DNA of 64,000 nucleotides, taken from assembly GCA_964020975.1 (NCBI GenBank), contig OZ026621.1, positions 97,528,005 to 97,592,004 on the forward strand, written 5' to 3'. Numbering within the stretch: the first letter of the stretch is position 1; each line of letters begins with the position of its first letter. Both the position numbers and the translations under genes were made by a program. The notes under the pieces were generated by a model. That model made no database searches. It was given only the letters and a program-made list of their open reading frames with translations, and had not been told where the DNA came from. Shown here one piece after another: positions 25,740 through 38,509 of the stretch. This DNA is from Hermodice carunculata (taxonomy: Eukaryota; Annelida; Polychaeta; Eunicida; Amphinomidae).

Positions 25740-28700
25740 GTAAGTTAAAAATACTGCACCAAAGATTCTGTATCTCTTGACTTAGGATTTGTTCAAGTTC
25801 TTAAAATTTTAAGTTTCACAATCTCAATATTATAAATTCCATTTGACGATTTATTTTAACTTTTATAACATTCAATACCAATCCTCCTAAGAGTAATGTA
25901 ATATTCTATAAGTGCCAAAGTATTTTCAACACATGTTGCATTATACCGGATTACAAAACGGCTTGTTTTGTCTGAGTTTAAAAACTTGGTGGAAGAGAAA
26001 ATTTATTCTGGTATAAACTTTGATATTACAATTTTGTTCCAATCCATAGTTAAATAAAAATGTCCCAATTTAGAAAAAAATACATCGCTCAACTTAATAA
26101 CCCCAAGTCAACCTGGAGGAGATTTGAAAATAGAAATGAGTACAGGTAGTCAGAAAAGACTGTCAACTATTCATAAAATAATATTCAAATGATATATAAT
26201 TTTTTGTTCTTCTCGATTATTTCAAATTGTAAGTAAATTAGTAATCATTTTCTTATAAATGTGGACCAACTCTGTAGCATCTTTCAACCCCCCGTCAGAA
26301 TGAGGACCAACGCTATTTCAACACACTTATTTTTCCATGAATAAATTAGTATCTGAACTTTGACATCTTGACACGACTGACCCGTGACCTATGACCTGAA
26401 CTTCCGGTTCCAGTTTAATATGTGACTAGAATGAACATAATTTAACCTAGTATCAATAAAACAGCTGTCTGCTTCATTAACAGGGTTATCCTGGAATTTT
26501 ACTGAAGAATATCATGGAGTTGGACTGAAAACTGGAGAAAAATTATGGCCGACATATTTTTCTGTCAAGAATTATACCCATTTGTTAAACATTTACAGAA
26601 TAGCTTAAATCTATTTATTTTCTCTCAGAAAATAAAATAAATCCCGACAATGTTTTTGAGCCATTTCAGTACAGAATATGTTTTATACCAGTCAATTAAT
26701 TCAGGAAAATATTATATGTTTAAATCTTTAGTGGGAATAATCCAGAAGGTTCTGGGAATAATATATAAATTTAATTCCACTTAACTACCATTTTATGGCA
26801 TTCAGAAAAATACACATTAAGCTTCAGAACGTCAAATGGTCATCATAAAGCAAAAATACTGCTTTTAAAATATACAGTACTGTTAATTATATATCAGAAA
26901 ACGTCGCTGTAACGTAGTGTAGCTGAACCAGAAATTCTCTCAACATTATACAGGAAAATACACCTCCAGGAGACCTAACACAATTAGGATTGGCTTCAGT
27001 AGTTTGAAACTAAGGGAACTTGAATTTTAAAAAAGGAATAACCCCAGCAATACTATGAGAATTATTTTGACTATTAATGAATATTTATTTAAGGACAGGT
27101 AAGACACCAAAAATAAATCCTACTTTAGTCAATCCTAGCTAAAAATGTATTTGCGTTAAGATTACATATCATATATGTGTGTACTCTTCACACTCCGAAT
27201 AATTTATATGCCCCGTATTTGGGTGTCTGTGATTGTTGATTGTTGAGTAAACAATAGAAAGTTGACCGCAAAGCATCCGCCCCACAAAGGTCGATATAAG
27301 TCACTAATTATTTGTGATTAAATCATAATTACACTTGCATCTTAATCCTGACATATTGGCAACAAAAAAGGATCCTGCGAATTTTTATGTTTGGTTTCGT
27401 TTTCTCTTATCTATTCTCAAAGTTTGACAGTTCAATTTTCCCTTTGATTCCCAGGATGTTCATTTTCTTCATTTCATAGAAAAAGAACGAAGCAAAACTT
27501 AGAAAGTCGCTGAATCGTTTTTGAAGTTCAGACAATACAGAATCAAAAGCCGTTAACCGGATTAAATATCGCCCAGCCGTTTTCTTGGAATAACCATTCT
27601 TAGGTGGGTTTGTCGTCCTATTATCCATTCTGAGAAAACAAGCATGAAAGGCCTTTGATGTTGATTATTTGCCTCTAAAACAATACCATTTGCTCAAGTT
27701 GAGCTGATATTTGTACAAAACGTAGTTAGCATCGACCCTTAACATTTGCGGAGGTTGTCAATCAATTTTTCGCCAATCACATGAATAAAAGAGCCTGTCA
27801 ACTACGGAAAACATTATTCATCGGTCTGTCAAAGGGCGGCAGCGACAGTCTGGTTTCAAAGTGTGACTCAAAAAAGGCAACCCTTCGGGACCCGTGACCT
27901 GAAGGCTGGCAACGAAAGTTGTGTTGCCTTGCTTCGGTGGGGTGGCTTACGGCCGCTCGTGGGCAGTGCACAGATGGCGGGTTTGGTCTTCCGCCCCCTA
28001 CCTCTTCATCCCCTTTTTAGGGATAGTATTTTATTGTATTTACTCCTATCTGTATACTTTATGTAGTTAAGGTATTAGACTTGTCTGTACACGTTACTTA
28101 GTTAGCTTGTCATTATTATATAGTTATTTTCTCAATGAGTTTCATTTCTCTTTCCAACCTGAGTTTTGTAACGCTATTTTTGTGTGTTTTCTCTGCTGTT
28201 CACCTTTATGCTTATTTCTATGTGTTTATTTGTACTTTTATTTCCTCATCCCTGAGTTTCGATAAAATATTATTATGTACGTGGGTATTGTTGATTAAGG
28301 TGCCAGTTTTTTCCCCCGCCTGTCTTTGGGTGAAGGACCACTGGGGTAATCCATCATCACGGCATGGCCTTTGAAGTTTGAAGGGACATCCTCTGATGAT
28401 TCCCGCCCCCCTTGAACATTTAAAGCCTCCCTTCTTTAGAACACAAAACAAGCAAGATAACTGTCAACCACTAAGGCTATGATATGTTAGCATGTTTGCA
28501 TCCTTTCCCTGCCCACAAACATACTTTCGCCATGTCGCCTTTTTTCGCATTGCTGCCCTGATACCACTCTCATTTTGCCATGGCCGTTAAGGAATTAGTG
28601 CATGAACTTGAGGTTTTTACTTTCCTTCCAAGACAGAACTCAATAAACAAAACTTCTGATTTTGTGGCAAGGAAATAAAGCTTCTTCTTGTACATTTTAA

Positions 28701-29928
28701 AATGACACCAAGAGTCACTTTATTAACATTTTTATAGATATATGAACGACAGCTTCAGACTTCACCTGAGTTATATTAAAGACATTGAATACAGGCGATA
28801 TTTTGCTTCCAGTCCCATTTTAACGCATTTATTGACACAAGAGACTCAGACAACGAGCCCTTAATATTTGATATGTAACCACGGCATATATACACAAAAC
28901 CTTTCCATTTCACTTGGTTGGCCCACCCATGCACTAAACATCCAAGCCACATGCAACCCCTAACCCTGGCCAGAGGTGGCCCAGAACCAAGCACCTGCGT
29001 CACTCTGGTCAACCAAACGAAACCACACCGACCTGTTCTCATAACCTCTTTTCTCCGTACAAATTTCTACATACACTTTGTACCACAACAATTTTTCACA
29101 TTATGCTTTAAAATGTTATTTAACCTTACATTTTTAGAGAAATATTCGCGTTTATTTGGTGGCTGAGTCGAAAAATACCCAGAAAAACAAAAGAATTGCC
29201 TTAAAGAGAAGTTTCTAACAATTCATGGTAATTTTAGCACCCACAGGAGGGAGAACCAGTACCCACGACATTATGGTGAAATGGCAGCCAATGCTTCAGT
29301 TTTTAATTTTGAAGCTCCATGGTACAATGATATAGCATGGAAAAATTGACTTAACATTTTCACCGCTCAGCAGAAGTCCTAGTAGTCCAGTCCTGAAAAG
29401 CTCCAGTCAATGCAGGCCGAAAAGTGAGACGCACCATAAATAGGTTGCAAAGAACTCAGCTCGTGCAAAACTTTCTAGACACGTCAGAGGTTTCAACCTC
29501 TTGATTGTTCAAAACCCTGCAAGCCATAAACATGGACTGAGAGGGGGAGCACTTTTCATACTGAATTTCAAATTCACTATGGAGCTCTCTGCTTCACAAA
29601 AAAATTTACTGAATCATAAATTCAATAAAATTTTTTCCCTTAAATATGTTAAATATACTACAACAGCTTATTACTTCAGAACTATTTCAGCAATAATATA
29701 CATACACAGAATATACACTTTGTTTAGATACTTAGTCTTTTTCCTGTCCAAAGTATCTGGACAAATCCTTGTTCATTTTTCCAACAATACAAGATTCTCA
29801 GAAATATATTTCATAATCACATTATTTCAATATTACATATTCCTTCTAGAAGATATACTTCTCGCAAAGACATTAAATGGTTAGTAGTTTCTGGCCAGTG
29901 TCAATAAATTCAATGTATACCCATAGTA
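25740..29928. other. Long stretch without recognisable genes
   Basis: AT-rich and mostly unique. A GC-richer patch at 27840-28010 carries a 67-codon frame with no known match. A further copy of the motif ATTCTATAAGTGCCA from the SINE flank is at 25908. Frames at 28135-28374, 28776-29166 and 29501-29884 lack domains and look like chance. The left LTR of the gypsy remnant at 29929 might be expected below it, but I could not identify one. Confidence 0.5.
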
Positions 29929-31230
29929 TCAAAAATAAGCAAATCCTTCTCCCTTTTTGACAATACACCTAGTAAAATATATAATCCTGATATTTTCTAG
30001 ATAACTTCCTGGTCCTTCTCTCTCTAGTTTGTTCTTGAGGAAAATACTCACCATCCGTGGACTCAAGCATCTCACTAACTTCTTCCCTAGTCCTTGTATT
30101 TTGTAATTGACGCCAGAAAGCACTTCCATGACTTTGTAGGGGCCCTCAAAGTAAGGTGACAAAGACCAGGTCAAACCCTTTTTTGTACGTTTGACACTGC
30201 ACCATACCAAATCCCCCACCTCCTAAGGTTCCCCATGTGCCTTTTTGTCATAGTAAGTCTTTTGGCGTTGCTGTGCACTCTTACATATTCTCTTACCTGT
30301 AAGAAACACAAGGATAGGACAGAATCTAACTGAGCTAGATAGTCTTCTGTGGAAAAGAAATGTTCTCCTTCTGGCTCCCTCAGGACACTCAATGGCAGGC
30401 AATTTTCCCTGCCAAAAAGTAGTCGATTGGGAGTAAAACCAGTACTTGCCTGCACACTTGACCTATATGACATCAGATGCAGATCCCAGTCTAGCTGATG
30501 CTCAGGTACATAAGCGGAAAGCATTTCGCCTATGGTCTTATTTAGTCTCTCAACCAGTCCATCACTTTTTGGGTTATGTGCATCCGTATGCGTCTTTTGG
30601 ATACCCAACACTTGACACAAATGTTTGATAACTTTACCTTATAGGTTGGCTCCACAGTCTGTATGTTTTTGTCTAGGACAACTGTACCTTCAGACCCACT
30701 TCCTGCAAAATATATCTGCAACGGTAGTAGGTTCCTGATTTGGAATGGGATATGCTTCACTATATTTACTGAAATAATCTGAAGTAAGAAGTATATATTT
30801 ATATCCTGCCTGAGTTGTAGGAAGTGGTCCCTTGATGTCCAAAGCTACACATTCCATGGGATAGCCGACTGGTCTCTGAGCTAAAGGAGCTCTATAGGTA
30901 CGGTTCCCATTTTTTCTGCTGGTACATTTTTTACAGCCTGCTAAGTAAGAACTTACTAACTTCCTGAAGCCTACCCACCACCAACTTTCCCTGATCTTTA
31001 ACACTGTCTTTTTGTTGTAAATTTGACCCTCTGACCATGATATCCACTGAGCCCCGTCTCGGATGCAAGGATCGGTGAAGGCAGACTTGGGGTTACCGTC
31101 CTGAAGCACGTTGGGGGGGGGGGAGATCCACCGCCCGGGAACCGTCTGGAAGGTTTGATGCGTCATCTTTCTCCAAAGCCTAGTGTCATCTGTGCTGGCT
31201 CTTTCACTCAGTACCCCCACTACGGGTCAT
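29929..31230 (-). mobile_element. Ty3/gypsy fossil 2: integrase region only
   Basis: Broken remnant on the minus strand, with parts in order. The H2C2-type zinc-binding and core entry is near 31220-30690 (ESWWWVGFRKLV, CKKC, PMECVALDIKGPLP, LLTSDYFSKY). The core end is at 30620-30300 (THTDAHNPKSDGLVERLNKT, FTPNRLLFGRE). The C-terminal GPY/F-type region is at 30219-30000 (LSPYFEGPYKVMEVL). Gag, protease, RT and RNase H are absent. At least two to three breaks. Its sequence differs from the integrase of fossil 1, so it is a separate element. No LTR pair found, so its age cannot be estimated beyond 'old'. Confidence 0.88.
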
Positions 31231-31903
31231 ATTGAGACTCATTATTATTATTCATGAGGTCAATAGGTCAACATAATTGTGCTCCATTACCACATTCTCC
31301 CCGGGTCTACAGAACTCCCATGTACACTATTTACAATTACCACTGATTTACCAGATACTGACCCTGGAAGTTAACCATGCATATTATACTCCAATGAACT
31401 ATATTTCAATTCATGCCACCTGATGAAGATTATATACTACAGTGTCCTAGGTATGTTAAAACATTCTTAATCTAGAATGACAACAACCACCTTTTACCAT
31501 AACAGGCAATGCAACACTTCTATGAAGAACAACCAGCATGGGATCAAGTCACATGACCACCTTCCTGCAATCACATAAAATCTACATGTATATTGCAATC
31601 CTGATGTGCCCGATACAAAAATATATGAAAAACAGAAAAAAGTGACAAGCTTCACATGCTCCCAGCATTCTTGTTTCCATTCGCCAAACCACATCCCATG
31701 CTAAACTTGCAAAAAGAAATGCAAAAAAAGATTAGCTCATGTAAATAATTGTGCAATCATTATCTTTAAGATAAGTGTCACGTCCAAACAGAAATATATT
31801 CGTATACACATCAGTCTATAAACCCAGAGATAACTTTCAGCAAACTGCTATCAGCTAACAACTTTGGAAAATGGAAATGCCATCTCCCATCCATTGCTGC
31901 TTC
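31231..31903. other. No gene; possible purine tract of an LTR element
   Basis: On the minus strand near 31285-31305 the purine run CCGGGGAGAATG is followed by TG, as at a gypsy polypurine tract/LTR junction. I found no second LTR to confirm it. Otherwise unique sequence. Confidence 0.3.
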
Positions 31904-33249
31904 CTAATTGGGCAAACTCGGTCCATGCAGCTGACAGGCATTTCTGGTGGATATTTTGTAGACCAGCTTCAGTGGAAGATAACCAATCTCTGCCAAATGC
32001 TGGGCTGTACTAAGAAGCATCCCTGGATTACTACTTTTAGCTTTTCCTTGGTATTCTGGAGGCAACAAGAAAGGGGAGTCAGTTTCCAAAATAATCATCC
32101 CCAATGGCATATGCACCACCCCATTCCACCAAGCTTCCTCCTTGCTCTGGTCTCTAGCTAAGGCCGCAGTAATCCCAAACATCACATTGGAGAAAGCTCC
32201 AATCCAGCTCTCCATATCTTCCTCTGACCCCATAAAACAGTGGCAATGGATCTGATGCAACCTTGGCAGATAACAACTCAGGATCTGCAATACTTCCTGA
32301 TGAGCTCCTTCCCCTCTACAGGAGCCCTGTTTTCCCATGCCAATGGAAGTACTGCTTCCACACCCGCTTCTGGCAGTATCTGTCCTCCTGACTCACTCCC
32401 GATGATGAATCCACCCCAAGCTCTCCAACAGCAACTACTCCATCCTGCGCAATAAGCTCCTTGAGATAATGAAGATCCTTTCTCTTATTGAAGCTTCCAG
32501 CAAATCTGGGATGTACCCCATAGGTCGCCTTGATCCTGGTGTCCTTCAAAATTTGCCATATTTGTTTTAGAGGGCCACTTCCACGGGTAGCAATAATGGA
32601 TACAGCATACTTTAAAACTTGTTTTTCTACCACTGGATGGTTCACCAGTATCGATTGCATGCTACGCTCCTTCTCATTACGCAGTAACTAAGCTAGGTGA
32701 AAATGAGAGTCCACCACTCCATATGCGGCTGACAAGCACCCAACAACTTCCCCCACTTCACTTTCCAGCTCCTTGAAAACCTTCCGTCAATTCAGAGATC
32801 ATTGTATTAACAAGGCACTTAGCACCCTCCAATGGAACAGTCCACCTACATCTCTGGGAGGAGGTATAGTAGAGTGTGAACCCACCGGATACCCAGCGGC
32901 CTCCTCAAAATAGCTCCACAGCTCCCTCTCCAAATCTCTGACCTGGGCTTCTCGTGCAGGGGAAACATTTCCTTTCCGCCACTAACTGTACGAGGCCATT
33001 AACAGATGTCCCAAATTCCCTAGCCAGGAAATGAAGCATACCATCCATTAGACAAACCCATAAATCCAACACCTCGTCACTAAAGAATGGTATTGGACTC
33101 AGATGACGTGCTACATGCCCATACACCAATTTATAATTTCTTGTTCTTTGACACCTGCAGCACCTCTTGATCTGTATCACTGCCAGTTTTATCAACAGTA
33201 ATACACTCATCATCAGACTGCATCTAAAATGAAGAAAACATTCATTCAC
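31904..33249 (-). pseudogene. TatD-family metallo-DNase-like coding region, broken
   Basis: TatD enzymes are metal-dependent TIM-barrel DNases. On the minus strand the family motifs appear in order: VDSHFHL (metal-binding HxH, near 32700), YGVHPRFA, GVVAVGELGVD, IHCHCFMGS and ILETDSPFLLPPEY, then NPGMLLSTAQHLAEIGYLP and the end NACQLHGPSLPN. About 150 codons of unrecognised N-terminal sequence precede the barrel (33249-32720; LSPIPFFSDEVLDLW). It most resembles the TATDN2 branch. It starts about 90 bp downstream of the gypsy fossil 1 reading region on the same strand, so it may be a passenger ORF of that element or an independent decayed gene. It is split over several frames and cannot be functional. 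Confidence 0.85.
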
Positions 33250-33342
33250 ATTATATTTTTATGGGCATTAACAGAATTAAGATCAAAGCTAACAATTACA
33301 TGCCACAAACAAGACAGAAAGAGCTGTCTCTGAGTAGCATCT

Positions 33343-36300
33343 TTATTTCTGATAATCTCTCAAGTAAGCTGGTGGATTGATATGATGTCCCATTCTACTT
33401 GTGGATGGTTCGGTCTCATCCTCATCTGATCCCGAGCTGGAGTCTGACCAATCTTTATCACCTCCCGCTGCTCCAGATACTTCTCCATCCACTTCACCTT
33501 GGTCTTCAGCATTCACGTTTGCTGTACCAAAAAACTGTCCTAGACTCTCAACAGGATCATCCCCAGACTCCTCTTCATCTTGATCATAAGCAATGGTCTC
33601 GTCCAAGTCTAAAAACGTATGCCGCATACGCCTTCTCCACAAAGGAATATGTCAACCTGGCATAGCTTCAGGTGATCATGATGAATGACGCTCTCCCCCA
33701 TATGATCCTTCATTCTGTACAATACAGGTGACAGAACAGCCATCACCAAGTAAGGGCCGCTCCAAATAAGCATCAGTTTTTGACTTTGCCCGACCTTAGA
33801 TGCAGACCTTAATTTGTACACCAGATCCCCTGCCAAATACGAGCTCTCCAGCAGCTTCAGGTCATAATCTTTCTTCTGTCTAACTAGGACAGTACACAGA
33901 TTCTCCTTGGAAATTTGGTGAACTAAATGTAAGCACGTTTCCAAATCCCTGACATACTCAGGAGCTGAAGCTGATGTCCCAGCAGAGCCTACATTCCGAA
34001 ACAAAATATCCGCAGGCTTAGTCACCTCACGACCGAGCCTCAACATATTTGCCATAAAACCTGTCTGCCTACTCACCATACTACGAATAGCGCAGCAAGC
34101 AAGGATAGATCCTCATCCCAGGTGTTCTGATGCCACTGGATACAACACCTTGTTGCCTGCAGTACAGTCATATTGTAGCGCTCAACCTGACCATTAGAAA
34201 AAGGTCGATAGGGAGTTGTCCTAGTTTTGGGTATCTGTAACAAGTCACAGATAGCCTCAAACAACTTTCCATTGGCAGGATGATATTCCCTTGTAATCCA
34301 GGTTAACACTTTACCAATGTCTGCATCCTCAAGCTGAGCCTTCCGTAATTCCTCATGAGTGTGAAAATCCACCTGATTAGGTTGGGAGACTGAAAAATCT
34401 GACGGTGACGGAATTGCTGTCGCCAGATCAGACTGAATGTTCCTAATTGCCTGTGGAACTACTTCGTCAATGTCAGACTCAAAACGAGACCATTTGTGAT
34501 GTGCCCTAGAGCAATACCTGCATCTTCCACAAGGTAGCTCCTCTAACTTTGCACCAGCGAAGTAGCAATTGCATCTCTCCAACTCATCAGGTATTCTGGA
34601 GAGGCGATCGGCATTAAGGTGCAACTTCCCTGTCCAATGTTTAATGGGCCATATTGCACTGAGACAACTCTTCCAACCATCTGGCTAACTGACCCTCAAT
34701 AAAGTTAAATCTTATCAGCCAGGTAAGGCTTTTGTGATCTGTCCACATCACAAAACTACGCCCCAGTAAATAATGATGGAATTGTAAATCTAACAACTTA
34801 CAATAGCTCTTTACGAGTGGTACAATAATGCCTTTGCACCAGAGTCAACATGAAACTTCCATAGCTTATGGTCTTCTCCTCCCCATCCTGCAGCTGACTG
34901 AGTTCACCTCCAATGAACTCATCCAAACTGTCACAATCAAGAATGAAAGTGCCATTTTTCCTCGGCAGAGCCAAAACTGGAGCACATATTGACATTTCTT
35001 TTAATGTTTCAAACGCCACTTGATGTTCTTGATCCCAGGGAAAGGCTGCCTTAAGTGCCGTCAGTTGTTACACAGGCTTGGAGATTTCTGCAAACTAGGC
35101 AAGATGATCCCTGTGGTAGTTTACACACCTTAGGAAAGACTCCAAATCCTTAATGTTCTTTGGAGCTGGCTAGACAATTACAACCTTGGCTTTATGTGGA
35201 TCACCAGAAATGCCGTCACCCATGACCAGTTTCCCAAGGAACTTGATCTCCTTCTGGAACAGCTGGCACTTTTACGGTTTAAGCTTGAGATTGTGCTGGC
35301 AAAACCATTCGAAGACTTCACAGAGATTTTTGAGATGATTCTGTGCATTTCTTCCCAGGACAACCAGGTCATCAAGATAAGCCAAAACCGTAAGCCAGGT
35401 TAAGCCTTTAAGCACCAGATGCATGGTTTGGTGAAAGGTTGGTAGGGCATTCGGTAAACCAAAAGCCATGCAACAATGCTCGAACAACCCATACTTTGTA
35501 ACAAACGATGTTTTCCCTCTATCTGCCTCTTGATCTGATAATAACCGCAAGCCAGATCAAAAACTGAAAGTAAACATTGCTGCTTAACGTGTCTAAACAT
35601 TACTCAATCAGAGGAAGGGGGTAGGCATCCTTGACAGTTACACTGTTGAGATCCCGATAATCTAAGCAATAACGAACACTGCCATCTTTTTTCCGTACAA
35701 TTACTGGAGCAGCTGCCCATTCAGATGATGAAGGAGTGATCACACCAATATCTAGCAGGTTCTGTAAGTGCTTCTCCTCTTCTTTTTGAAAGCCAAGGGG
35801 AGTTCGCCTTAACCACTGCTTGGTTGGTTTAACATCTTGGGTTTTAATGGCATGCTTGATGGTGGTGAAGCATCCCATCTCAAAATCACCCTTGGAGCAG
35901 ATGTTGGCATACTCAACCCCAAGATTTAGCAGTTGTGGGAAATCCCCTTCATCCACAAAGGAACTTGACCTCTCTAGCAGATCTTTCACATGATCCGGAA
36001 TGTCCTTGAGCTGATGACCTGGGAGCTTGACCTCTTGAAGACACGGTTCACTTGACCCAACAGACTCATCATTACTAAAATCTAACTCAGCATTGTCAGA
36101 AAATGCAGACATTACAGAATCAGACAGTGCAGCTGTGCCTACCAAGTGACCTGCCTTTAGATGCAAAAACTTGTCTTCTGTGTTCATAACAGAGCACAGA
36201 AGTTCTTCTCACCCTTGTATTAACATTGATGGAAAAAGTAACCCCTCATGATAACCTGTGGGGGTAATGACATACTCCTGTCCAAACTCCAAATCTGATG

Positions 36301-36640
36301 AACATTTGGCAAAGCAAACTGTATTTGGAGGAATCACTGTTTTTTTGTTTTAAACCAGATGTGAAACTTTGAAAGCGGCATCCCCATTCCCTTTCATCCT
36401 AGCAACCAGCAGTCGCTTACCAATTTGCACTGTGTAGGGGTCAAAATCAATTTTACACTTGTGATCCACAAAAAAATCCAGCCCTAGTATAAGTGCATCA
36501 GAAATGGGTACTTCATACATGTTTAGTTTAAACAACGGACCCCTATATAATATACAATAAGAAGAATAGGCAAGTGTTTTCCCGTCTACTTTATCAGGAA
36601 AAATGTCAGTGACTAATTTGGTTTAATTTCATAACTTTGT
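33343..36640 (-). mobile_element. Ty3/gypsy fossil 1: pol region
   Basis: Broken element on the minus strand, with parts in order. The aspartic-protease-like end is at 36640-36350 (SDALILGLDFFVDHKC). The reverse transcriptase is at 36187-35270 ([20 protein letters not shown], then the LAYLDDLVV catalytic block). RNase H is at 35020-34800, integrase at 34620-34070 (PYRPFSNGQVERYN), and the integrase C-terminal region at 34079-33600 with an acidic tail to 33343 (ESGDDP..., SSSGSDEDE). Gag is not seen and the integrase core is incomplete. Roughly five or more breaks, clearly old. No LTR pair was recognised. It is followed on the same strand by the TatD-like region. Confidence 0.92.
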
Positions 36641-37200
36641 CTTCCACAAATTCCATTTATATTTGCTGCGTGCAATTAATGCACTTTAAGTTCAAGACCT
36701 AGACTGATGTACTCAAGTTTTTAGCAATACATTATGTATAAGATCAACAGTCATGTACAAGACTGACGTTTGGAACATCAACTGCAGAGAAGCTAAATTA
36801 TGAAAATTTTATGGTCATGCAGTAGGATCATGGATTTTTGTACCTTACATGACAACAATCAAGGAAACACCAACTATCCTGGCCACTTCCAATAAACCAA
36901 GAACCAAAGTTGCAGCACTTTAATTTATACAAATTAGGCCAATACACAAAATTTAGATTATGTTGAACAATGGCAAAGTGTAGCATTTCAAACTGTTCTC
37001 ATCTTTAAGGCACCCAGACAAATTTGCTGTAAAGCAAATCTTTCCTACTTTTTCCTTTCTTTCTTCTTTACCAGTGAAGATGTCCCGACACTTTTCTGTG
37101 ACACTATTATACACAGAAACTCCAAACTTTGCATGATTGTACCTCCATACAAGGAGCTTGGGCTTTTTATGCAGAGGAATGAAGATGTTTAAAATTATGC
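36641..37200. other. No gene identified
   Basis: AT-rich sequence between the gypsy fossil and the tandem array. No gag-like sequence is recognised here. The minus-strand frame at 36953-37213 is unconvincing. Confidence 0.5.
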
Positions 37201-37204
37201 AAAT

Positions 37205-37830
37205 TAGAGGCATTTGAAATTTTCAATCTTGAATATCTTCAAAAGTATAACAGATAGAGATGTCATTCCAACTTCTACTAGATGATTATTGGCCATTGTG
37301 CATCTAATGAATCAAAAGTTGTAGCAATTTATATTATGCCGATTAACAGCATTTGAAATTTCAAACCTTAAATATCTTCCAAAGCTATTATAGATAGAAA
37401 TGTCATTTGTACTAAGAGGTTATGGACTTTCACGCATGTATTGAATCTTAAACAAACGTTGCAGTAATTTAAATTACGCAAATTAGCAGTATTCGAATTT
37501 TTCAATCTTGACAGATCTTCAAAGATATAATAGATAGAGATGGCATTCCAACTTCTACCAGGGGGTGTTGACCATTGTGCACCTAATGAATTCAAACAAA
37601 AGTTTTAGCAATTCAAATTGTGCTAAGTAGCACCTTGGAAATTTCAAATCTTGAATAACTTAAAAGCTAAAATAGATTGAGATGCCATTCTAACTTCTAC
37701 CCCATTGTTATGGACTAGTACACATGTGATGAATTGGTAATAAAAGCTGCACAAATTTGAAATTTGCAAATTTAAGGCACTTTCAAATCTTGAATATCTT
37801 CAAAAGTATGCACACACAGAGATTTGTTCA
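37205..37830. repeat. ~140-bp tandem array, 4-5 units
   Basis: Units start at about 37210, 37350, 37489, 37631 and 37776, each opening with CATTTGAAATTTCAAATCTT-like sequence. Then follow GAATATCTTCAAAAG, ATAGATAGAGATGTCATTCC, a CTTCTAC block and CATCTAATGAAT. Units differ by about 20-25%. No coding frame runs through. Confidence 0.85.
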
Positions 37831-37860
37831 GCTCTCGTAAAGTTGTAGTAAGGGTTTCTC

Positions 37861-38030
37861 GATGGCAAACAAGTGTGCAGGGTTGGTTACACAATGTATG
37901 TTGACAAGAAATGGTAGTTGACGTAGCCTGCCAATCGAGCGTTGGTGACGCAAGATTGACAGGCTACTTCAGATACCATTTCTTGCCCACATCTGATGGG
38001 TAACCAATCCCTGCACACGAGTTTCCCATC
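37861..38030. repeat. Large imperfect hairpin, ~76-bp arms
   Basis: Arms 37861-37936 and 37955-38030 are inverse copies about 80% identical (GTGTGCAGGGTTGGTTAC against GTGTGCAGGGATTGGTTAC; AAGAAATGGTA; GTAGCCTG-CAATC), with an 18-base loop. It could be a small foldback MITE or the template of a hairpin RNA. It directly follows the tandem array. Confidence 0.8.
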
Positions 38031-38403
38031 AAGCAACTGTCTTGTCTCATAGGTTCCCCCCTGAAATGACCACTTGTCTGGCCCTAGGCCTACCGTCAAT
38101 CTCATTATATTACAATGTTTTACACTGGCTTGTCGCATGAAATGTTTGACCAATTAAATTGGGCAAAAAGATAACATGCACTTTTAAGCCAATGAAAAGT
38201 TGTATTTTGCGACCCAAATAAAGGACACGAAACCCAGAAACTAACTTTTGCAGTTTCGATTCCACATGGCCCGCACATGAAATCCCGCAACCAAAGAGTG
38301 TGGACGTGCAAGGAAAAGATTGACGTTAGGCCTATTACGAAGCTATTGGTGTTTTTCTTACCATGGATCATGAGAACTGAGGAGGACAATACAAGTTAAA
38401 ACG
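38031..38403. other. No coding sequence seen; may include a 5' UTR exon
   Basis: The end of this stretch could be the non-coding first exon of the recombinase relic: a donor-type GTAAGG begins at 38404. Confidence 0.3.
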
Positions 38404-38507
38404 GTAAGGTTTTCCCCCCACTAACTTGCTTTTTTTAATGATTTTAATCAATTTAGCAAACCCTGGATTAATTCCATGGATATATTATTTTTTTCTTTTA
38501 TTTTTAG
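38404..38507 (+). other. Probable small intron upstream of the recombinase relic
   Basis: Begins ACG|GTAAGG and ends in a T-rich tract with TTTTTAG at 38507; CTAAC near 38421 could serve as a branch site but is far from the acceptor. The coding-like sequence starts two bases later with ATGCTGAATTCAG. Prediction by motif only. Confidence 0.4.
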
Positions 38508-38509
38508 CA

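Noticed and set aside
29501-29884. 127-codon plus-strand frame in AT-rich DNA
   Set aside because: Low-complexity Phe/Ile/Tyr composition and no recognisable domain; expected by chance at this AT content.
31904-33249. Bacterial contamination as the source of the TatD-like region
   Set aside because: It resembles the animal TATDN2 branch, is decayed over several frames, and is embedded between animal retroelement fossils.
33399-33665. Plus-strand open frames of 60-88 codons
   Set aside because: Antisense to the end of the gypsy pol region; composition follows the acidic tail on the other strand.
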